Source: an uncultured Alphaproteobacteria bacterium
GTDB lineage: Bacteria > Pseudomonadota > Alphaproteobacteria > GCA-2731375
Assembly (NCBI GenBank): GCA_913049615.1
Contig: CAJWZI010000168.1
Coordinates: 1 to 5,096 of the forward strand
Reading direction: 5' to 3'
DNA: 5,096 nucleotides
Made by a program: the position numbers and the translations under genes. Below the pieces are notes generated by a model. The model had not been told where the DNA came from, ran no database searches, and saw only the letters and a program-made list of their open reading frames with translations. This document shows, one piece after another, positions 1 through 5,088 of the stretch (the first letter of the stretch is position 1; the number at the start of each line of letters is the position of its first letter).

Positions 1-1
1 G

Positions 2-157
2 TCATGCGAAGACGGTTACTGTGCCACCTGCATGACTCGGTATCTGGAGGGTGAGCCTGAGCACCGTGACGCGGTGTTGGACGACGAAGACCGGGCGGAG
101 TTTGTTCTGATTTGCTGTGCACGGTCGCGTGGACCGCTTCTTGTGCTCGATCTCTGA
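2..157 (+). CDS. Rieske oxygenase reductase, VanB type, C-terminal ferredoxin domain (partial at left edge)
   Basis: This is the last 51 codons of a gene that starts left of the window, read in frame from base 2 to the TGA at 155-157. It opens with SCEDGYCATC, the C-x4-C-x2-C cluster motif of plant-type [2Fe-2S] ferredoxins. The fourth cysteine lies in ICCARS near the end, and the protein finishes in LVLDL. This arrangement, including the intervening LEGEPEHRD segment, is characteristic of the C-terminus of vanillate demethylase/phthalate dioxygenase-type reductases. In those proteins an FMN- and NAD(P)-binding module precedes the ferredoxin domain and passes electrons to a partner oxygenase. 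Only the ferredoxin end is visible here, so the flavin and nucleotide domains are inferred. The Rieske oxygenase starts 97 bases downstream on the same strand and is the obvious partner. The family call is strong; the substrate is unknown. Confidence 0.93.
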   Translation, partial: SCEDGYCATCMTRYLEGEPEHRDAVLDDEDRAEFVLICCARSRGPLLVLDL

Positions 158-242
158 ACTGGGAGTATTTGAAAGATATGAGCAAGGGGTTGACAAGAGG
201 ATTGTCGAGGGCAGCCAAATGCTGGCAACCCTCAACGAACCT

Positions 243-249
243 AGGAGAA
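243..249 (+). promoter_or_regulatory. Shine-Dalgarno site deciding the Rieske oxygenase start
   Basis: AGGAGAA lies upstream of the ATG at 255, with seven bases between AGGAG and the start codon. It favours this start over the in-frame ATG at 117, which would overlap the reductase gene and add 46 residues unlike the family N-terminus. Confidence 0.85.
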
Positions 250-254
250 GCAGG

Positions 255-1310
255 ATGAAAGCAAACCAGTATGTTCGGAATTGTTGGTACGTGGCTGGTT
301 TTTCAAGCGAGTTTGAAAAAGGCAAACTTAGCGGGCACAAAATTGCGAATAAGGCAATTGTCATTTGGCGAACAAACGACGGGAAAATTTCCGCTTTCGA
401 CGGTCGGTGCGTGCATAAACGTTTTCCGCTTTCGGAAGGGCGATTGCTCGAAAACGGTCTTTTGGAATGCGCTTATCACGGGCTTTGCTACAACGCCAAA
501 GGGGAGTGCGTGAAAATTCCCTCTCTTCCGGATGGCCCCATTCCTAAGAATGCAAAATTGAATCCTTTCCCGGTGCTGGAGCAAGACGGGATTGTTTGGA
601 TATGGCCCGGCGATTCCGCAAAAGCCCAAAAAAATCCGCCACCGCGCGTTTCTGAGTTCGTAGACGACGCGTGGGAGACGGTTAAGTCGGAACCGTTGCA
701 TGTCCCCGCTAACTACTTGTTGTTGATCGAGAATCTTCTGGACATCACCCACTTTTACCCGCTTCACGAGAGTAACATCGGCGACATTGAAAACAGCCGC
801 ATTCCAATAGAGGTTGAAGACGGTGAATTTGATGGAACGCCGTACGTGAAAACGACTCGGAAAGTCGAGGATTATAAACAACCGCCCTACCTTGCCGAAT
901 GGTTTGGCTACGATGTCGTTGATCGTATTCATACCCATCACATGATAGGCCCCGCAATTACGCGAGTTGAAATGCGAGTCGCGCCACCAGGTAAACTCGA
1001 CACCGAGGACGAGCGCAGTTACATAATCAACCACACTCACACGCCAATCGACGAACGTAACCACGTCTGGCGTTGGACTTTCAGTATGGCGGCCGATCAT
1101 ATGTCAGACGAACCCGGCATTTCCGCTGTGCAGAAAGCCACGAAATCTTTTCCCGATGTCGTGGCAGAAGACCTGTGGGCGTTGGAGAAGCAGCAGGAGA
1201 TGTTCGAGCTTCCGGACGATGGTTATTCCGAGTTGTTTCTAAAACCCGATATGGCGCTTAGGCGGGCACGTCAGATTTTCGTCAAAATGATTGCCGAAGA
1301 ATCGGCGTAA
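255..1310 (+). CDS. Rieske [2Fe-2S] aromatic-ring oxygenase/O-demethylase, VanA-like oxygenase component
   Basis: A 351-residue protein, the usual length for VanA-type oxygenases. The start at 255 gives MKANQYVRNCWYVAG, the typical family N-terminus, with a good ribosome site. The Rieske domain (about residues 8-115) has C52-x-H54 and C72-x2-H75, 17 residues apart. The catalytic domain carries NLLDITHFYPLH, giving iron ligands H166 and H171 with D163 as the usual inter-subunit electron-relay aspartate. D306, in AEDLWALEKQQ, is the likely third iron ligand. The C-terminal PDMALRRARQIF helix also matches the family. Such enzymes hydroxylate or O-/N-demethylate aromatic or alicyclic carboxylates with O2, using electrons from a VanB-like reductase, which ends just upstream. 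Between the two halves of the Rieske motif the sequence reads HKRFPLSEGR rather than the common HRGAPLS, pointing to a divergent subgroup. The enzyme class is secure; the substrate (vanillate, dicamba-like, phthalate-like or other) cannot be deduced. Confidence 0.94.
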   Translation: MKANQYVRNCWYVAGFSSEFEKGKLSGHKIANKAIVIWRTNDGKISAFDGRCVHKRFPLSEGRLLENGLLECAYHGLCYNAKGECVKIPSLPDGPIPKNAKLNPFPVLEQDGIVWIWPGDSAKAQKNPPPRVSEFVDDAWETVKSEPLHVPANYLLLIENLLDITHFYPLHESNIGDIENSRIPIEVEDGEFDGTPYVKTTRKVEDYKQPPYLAEWFGYDVVDRIHTHHMIGPAITRVEMRVAPPGKLDTEDERSYIINHTHTPIDERNHVWRWTFSMAADHMSDEPGISAVQKATKSFPDVVAEDLWALEKQQEMFELPDDGYSELFLKPDMALRRARQIFVKMIAEESA

Positions 1311-1343
1311 CCTAAATCAATTTCCACGGGCTCTAGATTTTTT

Positions 1344-1365
1344 TGGCGGCATCGTGATGCCGCTA
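1344..1365. repeat. Strong inverted repeat/hairpin between oxygenase and CoA-transferase genes
   Basis: GCGGCATCGTGATGCCGC (1346-1363) is two perfect 8-base arms around a GT centre. The pairing extends by one G-U and one T-A pair to 1344-1365. It begins 33 bases after the oxygenase stop. On the plus strand the run of seven T lies before the stem, not after it, so it is not a standard intrinsic terminator. It may be an mRNA-stabilising or processing hairpin, or a regulator site. Confidence 0.55.
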
Positions 1366-1382
1366 CCGCAGGCCAAAAATAA

Positions 1383-1396
1383 CCAAAGATCTTTGG
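1383..1396. promoter_or_regulatory. Perfect 14-base palindrome upstream of the CoA-transferase, candidate operator
   Basis: CCAAAGATCTTTGG is a perfect palindrome centred about 29 bases before the CoA-transferase start. Two-fold symmetry and an AT-rich core suit a dimeric regulator, but I do not recognise a known consensus. The half-site with one more base, ACCAAAG, recurs at 5021-5027 and, inverted, at 4921-4927, near the quinone reductase start. An operator role is inferred. Confidence 0.35.
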
Positions 1397-1407
1397 AATA
1401 CAAATGC

Positions 1408-1411
1408 GGAG
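1408..1411 (+). promoter_or_regulatory. Shine-Dalgarno site of the CoA-transferase gene
   Basis: GGAG sits seven bases before the ATG at 1419. An in-frame ATG at 1404 is closed by a TAG at 1416-1418, so 1419 is the first usable ATG. Confidence 0.75.
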
Positions 1412-1418
1412 ACGCTAG

Positions 1419-2597
1419 ATGCGGAGCGCGCGATCAAAACCATTGGAAGGCGTGCGGGTCCTCGAGTTTTGTGAATTTGCTGCCGGACCGTTTGCTGGGT
1501 CTCTGCTTGCCGATTTGGGCGCTGATGTAGTGAAGGTCGAGCGCCCGGATAGGGGGGATGGATTACGGAAGTGGCCACCGTTCTCCCGAGACGGCGAGGG
1601 GGAACCATACAGCGAGGGCTTTGCGTCTATTAATCGAAATAAACGCAGTGTGATTGCCAACCTGAAAGATGAGCAAGACGTTGCCAGGTTGCGTAGGCTT
1701 TGTTCGGCATGCCACGTCCTGATTGAGAATTTCAGACCCGGGGTTCTTTCGCGGCACGGCCTAAGCTATGAGACATTGGCGGCGGAAAACGAACAACTCG
1801 TTTATTGTTCGGTGACAGGGTACGGACAGAGTGGGCCCTATGCCAGCCGCGGCGCCTTCGACGTGACCGTTCAAGCAGCAAGCGGTGTAATGAGTGTAAC
1901 CGGGGAACCTGACGGCCAGCCGGTGAAGTGCGGGGTTCCATTTGGTGATTTCTGTGCCGGCCTTTATGCCTCCTACAGCATTTTGGCCAGTGTCATGCAG
2001 GCGAGGGAGACCGGCAAAGGGGTTTACATCGATTGTTCGATGGTTGGCTCTTTGATGGGCGTATCGGCCCTCCAGACGAGTGAGTTTTTCGGAACGGGGC
2101 GCGCGCCTTTAAAACTCGGCTCTGCTCATCCTCGCAATGCCCCCTATCAAGCTTTTCGAGGGCGCGATCGATACTTCGTGCTTGCCGCGGGGACGGATCG
2201 ATTTTGGGCTGAGGTATGTGACGCCGTGGGCGAGCCGAACCTGGTGAATGATCCGCGCTTTTCGTCGGTAGAGCTTCGTGCAAAAAACCAAAAAGAGTTG
2301 GTTGAAGTTCTTGAACCGCTGTTCGAGTCACGAGTAGCGGAACATTGGCTTGGGGAGATGATCCGTCGTGGCGTTCCATGCTCGCCGATTAATTCTTATG
2401 CCGAAGCATTGTCGAATCCACAGATCGAATATATGGATTTAGTGGTTGACCTGGAATTACCCAATGGTGAACGGACGAAGACGATAGCCTTTCCGGTATC
2501 GATTTCCGGTTTTCAGTTCGAGGTCTTTCGCACGCCGCCTCGACTGGGCGAGCATACGGATGAGGTTTTGTCGGAGTGGGTGAAGGGATCCAGTTAA
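1419..2597 (+). CDS. Family III CoA-transferase (CaiB/BaiF, formyl-CoA transferase-like)
   Basis: A 392-residue protein, normal for CaiB/BaiF enzymes, which move CoA from an acyl-CoA donor to a carboxylic acid acceptor in the cytosol through an aspartyl-acyl anhydride. The N-terminal signature runs from PLEGVRVLEF to the GPFAGSLLADLGADVVKVE block (about residues 8-41). NRNKRSV (72-78) and the VYCSVTGYGQSGPY block (128-141) follow. D177, in GVPFGDFCAGLYA, matches the catalytic aspartate of formyl-CoA transferase. The C-terminus has the family's RTPPRLGEHTDEVL motif (371-384). The gene follows the Rieske oxygenase by 108 bases and precedes a crotonase-fold gene, which suggests it activates a product of the oxygenase pathway as a CoA thioester. 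Family assignment is firm. Acceptor and donor are unknown, because carnitine, oxalate, succinate, mesaconate, benzylsuccinate and phthalate enzymes all share these motifs. Confidence 0.95.
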   Translation: MRSARSKPLEGVRVLEFCEFAAGPFAGSLLADLGADVVKVERPDRGDGLRKWPPFSRDGEGEPYSEGFASINRNKRSVIANLKDEQDVARLRRLCSACHVLIENFRPGVLSRHGLSYETLAAENEQLVYCSVTGYGQSGPYASRGAFDVTVQAASGVMSVTGEPDGQPVKCGVPFGDFCAGLYASYSILASVMQARETGKGVYIDCSMVGSLMGVSALQTSEFFGTGRAPLKLGSAHPRNAPYQAFRGRDRYFVLAAGTDRFWAEVCDAVGEPNLVNDPRFSSVELRAKNQKELVEVLEPLFESRVAEHWLGEMIRRGVPCSPINSYAEALSNPQIEYMDLVVDLELPNGERTKTIAFPVSISGFQFEVFRTPPRLGEHTDEVLSEWVKGSS

Positions 2598-2700
2598 AAG
2601 AATGCAAGGTCGTGTAGGTAACACCCGTGATGGGCGGTAGCTTTCCTCTGGTGTCCCCGGGAAGGGACCGACGAACATTGTTAGCTAAAACAGTTCTGTG
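2598..2700 (+). other. Spacer before the crotonase-like gene, with a weak stem-loop
   Basis: About 100 bases with no ORF. GTCCC (2653-2657) and GGGAC (2664-2668) can pair around a 6-base loop, too weak to call a terminator. The purine-rich GAAGGGA here lies more than 30 bases before the crotonase start, too far to be its ribosome site. TAA at 2686-2688 closes the downstream gene's frame, so that gene must begin at GTG 2698 or ATG 2701. Confidence 0.4.
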
Positions 2701-3432
2701 ATGGAAAAAGAACTAATTATCAAGCAAGAGGGAGATCTAACCCGCCTCACGCTGAACCGGCCGGAAACACGAAACGCACTGAACGCGACATTGGTCGAAG
2801 AGCTCATCTCCGCCGTGGACGAAGCTGTTTGTGAAGGTTCTAAGCTATTAGTTCTTTCGGGAAATGGGAAGTCGTTTTGTGCCGGTTTTGATCTCAGTGA
2901 TATCAAGGCGATCTCGGAGGCTGAACTGATCCGCCGGCTGATCCGGATTGAGATCCTGCTCCAAAAAATCCATCACGCTCCAGTAGCTATTCTTGCCATG
3001 GCCCACGGTGCCGCCTTCGGTGCAGGTGCGGACTTGGTCGTAGCCTGTGGGTGCAGGATCGCCTCACCCAACACGCGGTTTCGAATGCCGGGCCTCGGGT
3101 TCGGTGTCGTCCTGGGGACGAGACGACTGGCTAATACAGTCGGCAGTGGGGCTGCCCGGGAAGTCCTCGAAGGACTCAAAACCATTGAGGCACCCCACGC
3201 ACTGAAGATAAATCTTTTGACGGCTATCGTCGACAAATCCGGCTGGGAGACCGTAGTGGATGATGAATTGCATACGGCAATGATTCTGAGCCCATCGGCA
3301 AAGGCGACCATGCTCCGAGAGATCATCGAAGACACAAGGGACCGCGATCTCGCTGTTCTCGTGCGGTCCTTGACGGCTCCAGGTCTAAAGGCTCGGATCG
3401 CGGAGTTTGTTCAAGGGGAGAAAGGGAACTGA
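2701..3432 (+). CDS. Divergent enoyl-CoA hydratase/isomerase (crotonase) family protein
   Basis: A 243-residue protein, slightly shorter than the usual 255-260. GTG at 2698 is an equally in-frame start adding one residue; neither has a clear Shine-Dalgarno site. Fold markers are LNRPETRNALNA (18-29), SFCAGFDL (58-65, oxyanion loop) and HGAAFGAGADL (102-112). Aligned with rat mitochondrial hydratase, the Glu144 position is D111 and the Glu164 position is G131 (RMPG), with the same 20-residue spacing. The next loop is about three residues shorter: GVVLGTRRL replaces the GTIPGAGGTQRL type. Classical hydratases need both glutamates, so simple hydration is unlikely. Isomerase, hydrolase, lyase or dehalogenase-like chemistry on a CoA thioester is possible, because the fold supports all of these. 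Its place after the CoA-transferase supports a CoA-ester substrate. Family is firm; reaction unknown. Confidence 0.9.
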   Translation: MEKELIIKQEGDLTRLTLNRPETRNALNATLVEELISAVDEAVCEGSKLLVLSGNGKSFCAGFDLSDIKAISEAELIRRLIRIEILLQKIHHAPVAILAMAHGAAFGAGADLVVACGCRIASPNTRFRMPGLGFGVVLGTRRLANTVGSGAAREVLEGLKTIEAPHALKINLLTAIVDKSGWETVVDDELHTAMILSPSAKATMLREIIEDTRDRDLAVLVRSLTAPGLKARIAEFVQGEKGN

Positions 3433-3543
3433 TGGAAAGTCCTTGGCGATAGTACCGAGATTACCACCGAAAACCTGATCCCCAGTGAGGCCTAAGACCT
3501 TTCGTCCGATATAAACAAAGAGCGCCTTCGGAAACTGAAAGAG

Positions 3544-3808
3544 ATTTACGATAGCAGCTAATAAGCGACGAAGACTATAAGCCGGCATTTCCCAGATAGC
3601 CTTCAAATCCATAGCGATCAAAAGCAAATTGCGCCGCCGTTGTATTGGTTTTACCTCCGCAGCCGTCCGATAGCCTGACTTTGGTGAGTTGGACGTGCCC
3701 GGAAGGCCATATTCCCAAAATTTCCGCCATCCGGGCGCATCTTTCCCGCACTTTTCCCCTCGCCGTCGATTTTCTCGGCCTACGCCGGAACAAGTCTTCG
3801 TCGTAAAT
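3544..3808. repeat. Imperfect inverted repeat pair bounding about 265 bases
   Basis: The right arm (3793-3808), read on the minus strand, is ATTTACGACGAAGACT. On the plus strand the left arm has ATTTACGA at 3544-3551 and CGAAGACT at 3569-3576, split by 17 extra bases. The contiguous perfect part is 11 bases: CGACGAAGACT at 3566-3576 against AGTCTTCGTCG at 3793-3803. The arms face each other as terminal inverted repeats of a small mobile element would, but no clear target-site duplication or transposase was found. Confidence 0.35.
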
Positions 3809-3862
3809 TATCAATCAGGCCAAGTATTTTTTTGACAAACTCAAAGTCTCGAAAACCAGAGA

Positions 3863-3887
3863 AGTGTTCTTCGATGCCAAGAACACT
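3863..3887. terminator. Stem-loop downstream of qor, possible factor-dependent or bidirectional terminator
   Basis: AGTGTTCTT (3863-3871) and AAGAACACT (3879-3887) are perfect 9-base arms around a 7-base loop, CGATGCC. The hairpin begins about 50 bases past the quinone reductase stop, between two convergent genes, which is where a terminator is expected. No uridine tract follows directly on either strand, so it is not a textbook intrinsic terminator. It could equally be an operator or an RNA-stability element. Confidence 0.4.
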
Positions 3888-3937
3888 GGAGTGGCAGCAA
3901 TTTCATTGGATATGTTCGTGGGCCTAATTTCAATACG

Positions 3938-4912
3938 TTAAGGAATTATAACTGTGGAGCCAGTAGTCTTTCGGCCCTCCATGTCGGTGTGGGTCTGCGC
4001 AATTTCGGCCAGTGAGTACGTCTGGTTGACAGCAATTCTCACGTACCCGTTCTGTACTACGTTGAAGACCGCATTTGCGCACTCGTCCAAAAGCTCCCGA
4101 GTCCCGGTATGAGTTGCCAGGGTAGGACGGGTCAGGTAAAGCGACCCCCTTGGGGCCAGGATGGCGGGGCTAATTGGGTCAATAGGACCCGTTGCATTGC
4201 CGAAGGTCGCCATTAGACCAAAGGGCCGGAGACAGTTAAGGGAATCCTCGAAGGTGTCTTTGCCGATGGAATCATAAACCACCGGGACACCTTCGCCGTT
4301 TGTAATTTCCTTTACACGGGCCGGTACGTTTTCGTCGCGACAAAGAATCGGGTGGTCACAACCGTTGGCTTTTGCTAGCGCGGCCTTTTCCTCCGAACCA
4401 ACGCAGCCAATCACCGTAGCACCCAAATGCTTAGCCCATTGGCACATTATCAAGCCCACGCCGCCGGCGGCGGCGTAGAATAGGATGGTATCGCCGGGCT
4501 TGACCTTATAAGTGCGGTGTAGGAGATAAAATACCGTCATGCCCTGGAGCATCATTGTTGCCGCTGTCTGATCGTCTATGCCGTCTGGAATATGCACCAG
4601 TCGGTCTGTACCCATAATCCTTTCTTCAGCGTAGGCGCCCAATTCCATGGCATAGGCGACCCGGTCACCGACATTGAATTCACTGACGCCAGATCCGACT
4701 TCTTCTATAATTCCTGCTGCCTCCATGCCGATGATTGCCGGCAAATCGCCGACCGGATAAAGCCCGATACGTTGGTAGATGTCGATGTAGTTAAGTCCGA
4801 TGGCAGTCTGGCGAAGACGCACCTCATCGTCCCCAACATTCCCGATATCTACGTCCTCATATTTCAGAACATCCGTTCCACCAAACTCGTGAATACGAAC
4901 ACCTTTTGTCAT
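3938..4912 (-). CDS. qor: NADPH:quinone oxidoreductase, zinc-independent MDR family (Qor/zeta-crystallin type)
   Basis: A 324-residue cytosolic medium-chain dehydrogenase/reductase, close in length and motif order to E. coli QOR. It reduces quinones using NADPH. The N-terminus has HEFGGTDVLKYEDV. AIGLNYIDIYQRIGLYP (38-53) carries the Asn-Tyr pair of the active-site region, and GMEAAGIIEEVGSGV (62-76) and GDRVAY (82-87) follow. The nucleotide-binding loop AAAGGVG (147-153) is followed by CQWAKHLGA. VVYDSIGKDT (211-220) and GSLYLTRPTL (256-265) are also QOR hallmarks. There are no structural-zinc cysteines, as expected for this subgroup. The start has AAAGGGGG just upstream on the minus strand. 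It converges on the catabolic genes, so it may be independent of them. Quinone reduction is inferred from family; an enone or alkenal reductase role is possible. Confidence 0.95.
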   Translation of the reverse strand: MTKGVRIHEFGGTDVLKYEDVDIGNVGDDEVRLRQTAIGLNYIDIYQRIGLYPVGDLPAIIGMEAAGIIEEVGSGVSEFNVGDRVAYAMELGAYAEERIMGTDRLVHIPDGIDDQTAATMMLQGMTVFYLLHRTYKVKPGDTILFYAAAGGVGLIMCQWAKHLGATVIGCVGSEEKAALAKANGCDHPILCRDENVPARVKEITNGEGVPVVYDSIGKDTFEDSLNCLRPFGLMATFGNATGPIDPISPAILAPRGSLYLTRPTLATHTGTRELLDECANAVFNVVQNGYVRIAVNQTYSLAEIAQTHTDMEGRKTTGSTVIIP

Positions 4913-4916
4913 GGTT

Positions 4917-4924
4917 CCCCCTTT
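4917..4924 (-). promoter_or_regulatory. Shine-Dalgarno site of qor
   Basis: On the minus strand AAAGGGGG stands four bases before the ATG (4912-4910), supporting this start. The spacing is short but the match is good. Confidence 0.7.
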
Positions 4925-4938
4925 GGTGCGCTTTTGGT
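4922..4938. repeat. Direct repeat of TTTGGT, 11-base period, next to the qor start
   Basis: TTTGGT occurs at 4922-4927 and 4933-4938, offset by 11 bases, about one helical turn. The first copy overlaps the qor ribosome site. A protein bound there could affect transcription or translation, but six-base repeats this close can arise by chance. Confidence 0.25.
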
Positions 4939-4993
4939 TGTTACATAAACTAATGCGCGGCGATGAAGAAGTTCAGGATCACCCCGGTGGCGG

Positions 4994-5038
4994 CTAAGCG
5001 CGCCCCGGCGGGCGATAAAAACCAAAGATCCCGCACAT
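4994..5038 (-). pseudogene. 14-codon ORF beginning like a class II glutamine amidotransferase
   Basis: On the minus strand ATG at 5038-5036 opens MCGIFGFYRPPGRA and stops at TAG (4996-4994). MCGI-x-G with Cys2 is the N-terminus of Ntn-type amidotransferases such as asparagine synthetase and GlmS, in which that cysteine becomes the nucleophile after Met removal. AAGAGA lies six bases upstream as a possible ribosome site. Shifting one frame gives another 17 open codons ending in FFIAAH and then a stop; I recognise no family in them. It could be a degraded gene start, a short leader peptide upstream of qor, or chance. Nothing else of the enzyme is visible. Confidence 0.2.
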
Positions 5039-5068
5039 GCAGTATCTCTTAAAACGTTTCCGGCCGTT

Positions 5069-5088
5069 GGCCAAGCCCCTCCTTGGCC
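5069..5088. repeat. Stem-loop at the right edge
   Basis: GGCCAAG (5069-5075) and CTTGGCC (5082-5088) form a perfect 7-base stem with loop CCCCTC. The flanks are very GC-rich. No T-run follows on the plus strand inside the window. On the minus strand TTTT appears only about 14 bases after the stem. It could be the terminator of a gene beyond the right edge or part of a REP-like repeat; one copy cannot decide. Confidence 0.4.

Larger units (their letters stand above)
3433..3937. other. Convergent intergenic region without a recognisable gene
   Basis: Roughly 500 bases between the ends of the crotonase-like gene (+) and the quinone reductase gene (-). All frames are broken by stops. The longest open stretches, on either strand, are short, lack ribosome sites and match no family I recognise. 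Several plus-strand fragments look protein-like but lie in different frames. One is SDINKERLRKLKEIYDSS, continuing the crotonase frame up to TAATAA near 3559. Another is FFDKLKVSKTREVFFDAKN near 3828-3884. The region could be a decayed gene, but that is inference. It also holds the inverted repeats listed separately and a run of seven T at 3827-3833. Confidence 0.5.

Noticed and set aside
117..254. Longer in-frame start for the Rieske oxygenase at ATG 117
   Set aside because: It would overlap the reductase coding end and add 46 residues unlike the family. The ATG at 255 has a good Shine-Dalgarno site and the typical N-terminus.
2..364. Minus-strand open frame with a hydrophobic N-terminus
   Set aside because: It is antisense to the reductase end and oxygenase start, both of which carry clear motifs.
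303..1100. 265-codon open frame on the minus strand
   Set aside because: It lies wholly antisense to the motif-rich Rieske gene, and its translation has no recognisable domain.
1993..2379. 128-codon minus-strand open frame
   Set aside because: It is a shadow of the CoA-transferase gene, with low-complexity basic composition and no domain.
2973..3335. 120-codon minus-strand open frame
   Set aside because: It is antisense to the core of the crotonase-like gene, with no motif or ribosome site.
3385..3627. 80-codon minus-strand open frame overlapping the crotonase 3' end
   Set aside because: It looks partly protein-like, but I found no family match or ribosome site and it overlaps a real gene, so I did not call it.
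3575..3814. 79-codon minus-strand open frame in the convergent spacer
   Set aside because: It has no recognisable domain and spans most of the inverted-repeat region; its composition looks like non-coding sequence.
3827..3833. Run of seven T as an intrinsic terminator for the crotonase-like gene
   Set aside because: No adequate stem directly precedes it; the nearest short stem (CGGC/GCCG around 3776-3787) is about 40 bases away.
4592..4948. 118-codon plus-strand open frame
   Set aside because: It is antisense to the N-terminal half of the quinone reductase, whose motifs are unambiguous.
4940..4975. Sigma-70-like promoter for qor
   Set aside because: A TATGTA-like -10 can be seen on the minus strand, but no acceptable -35 lies at proper spacing.
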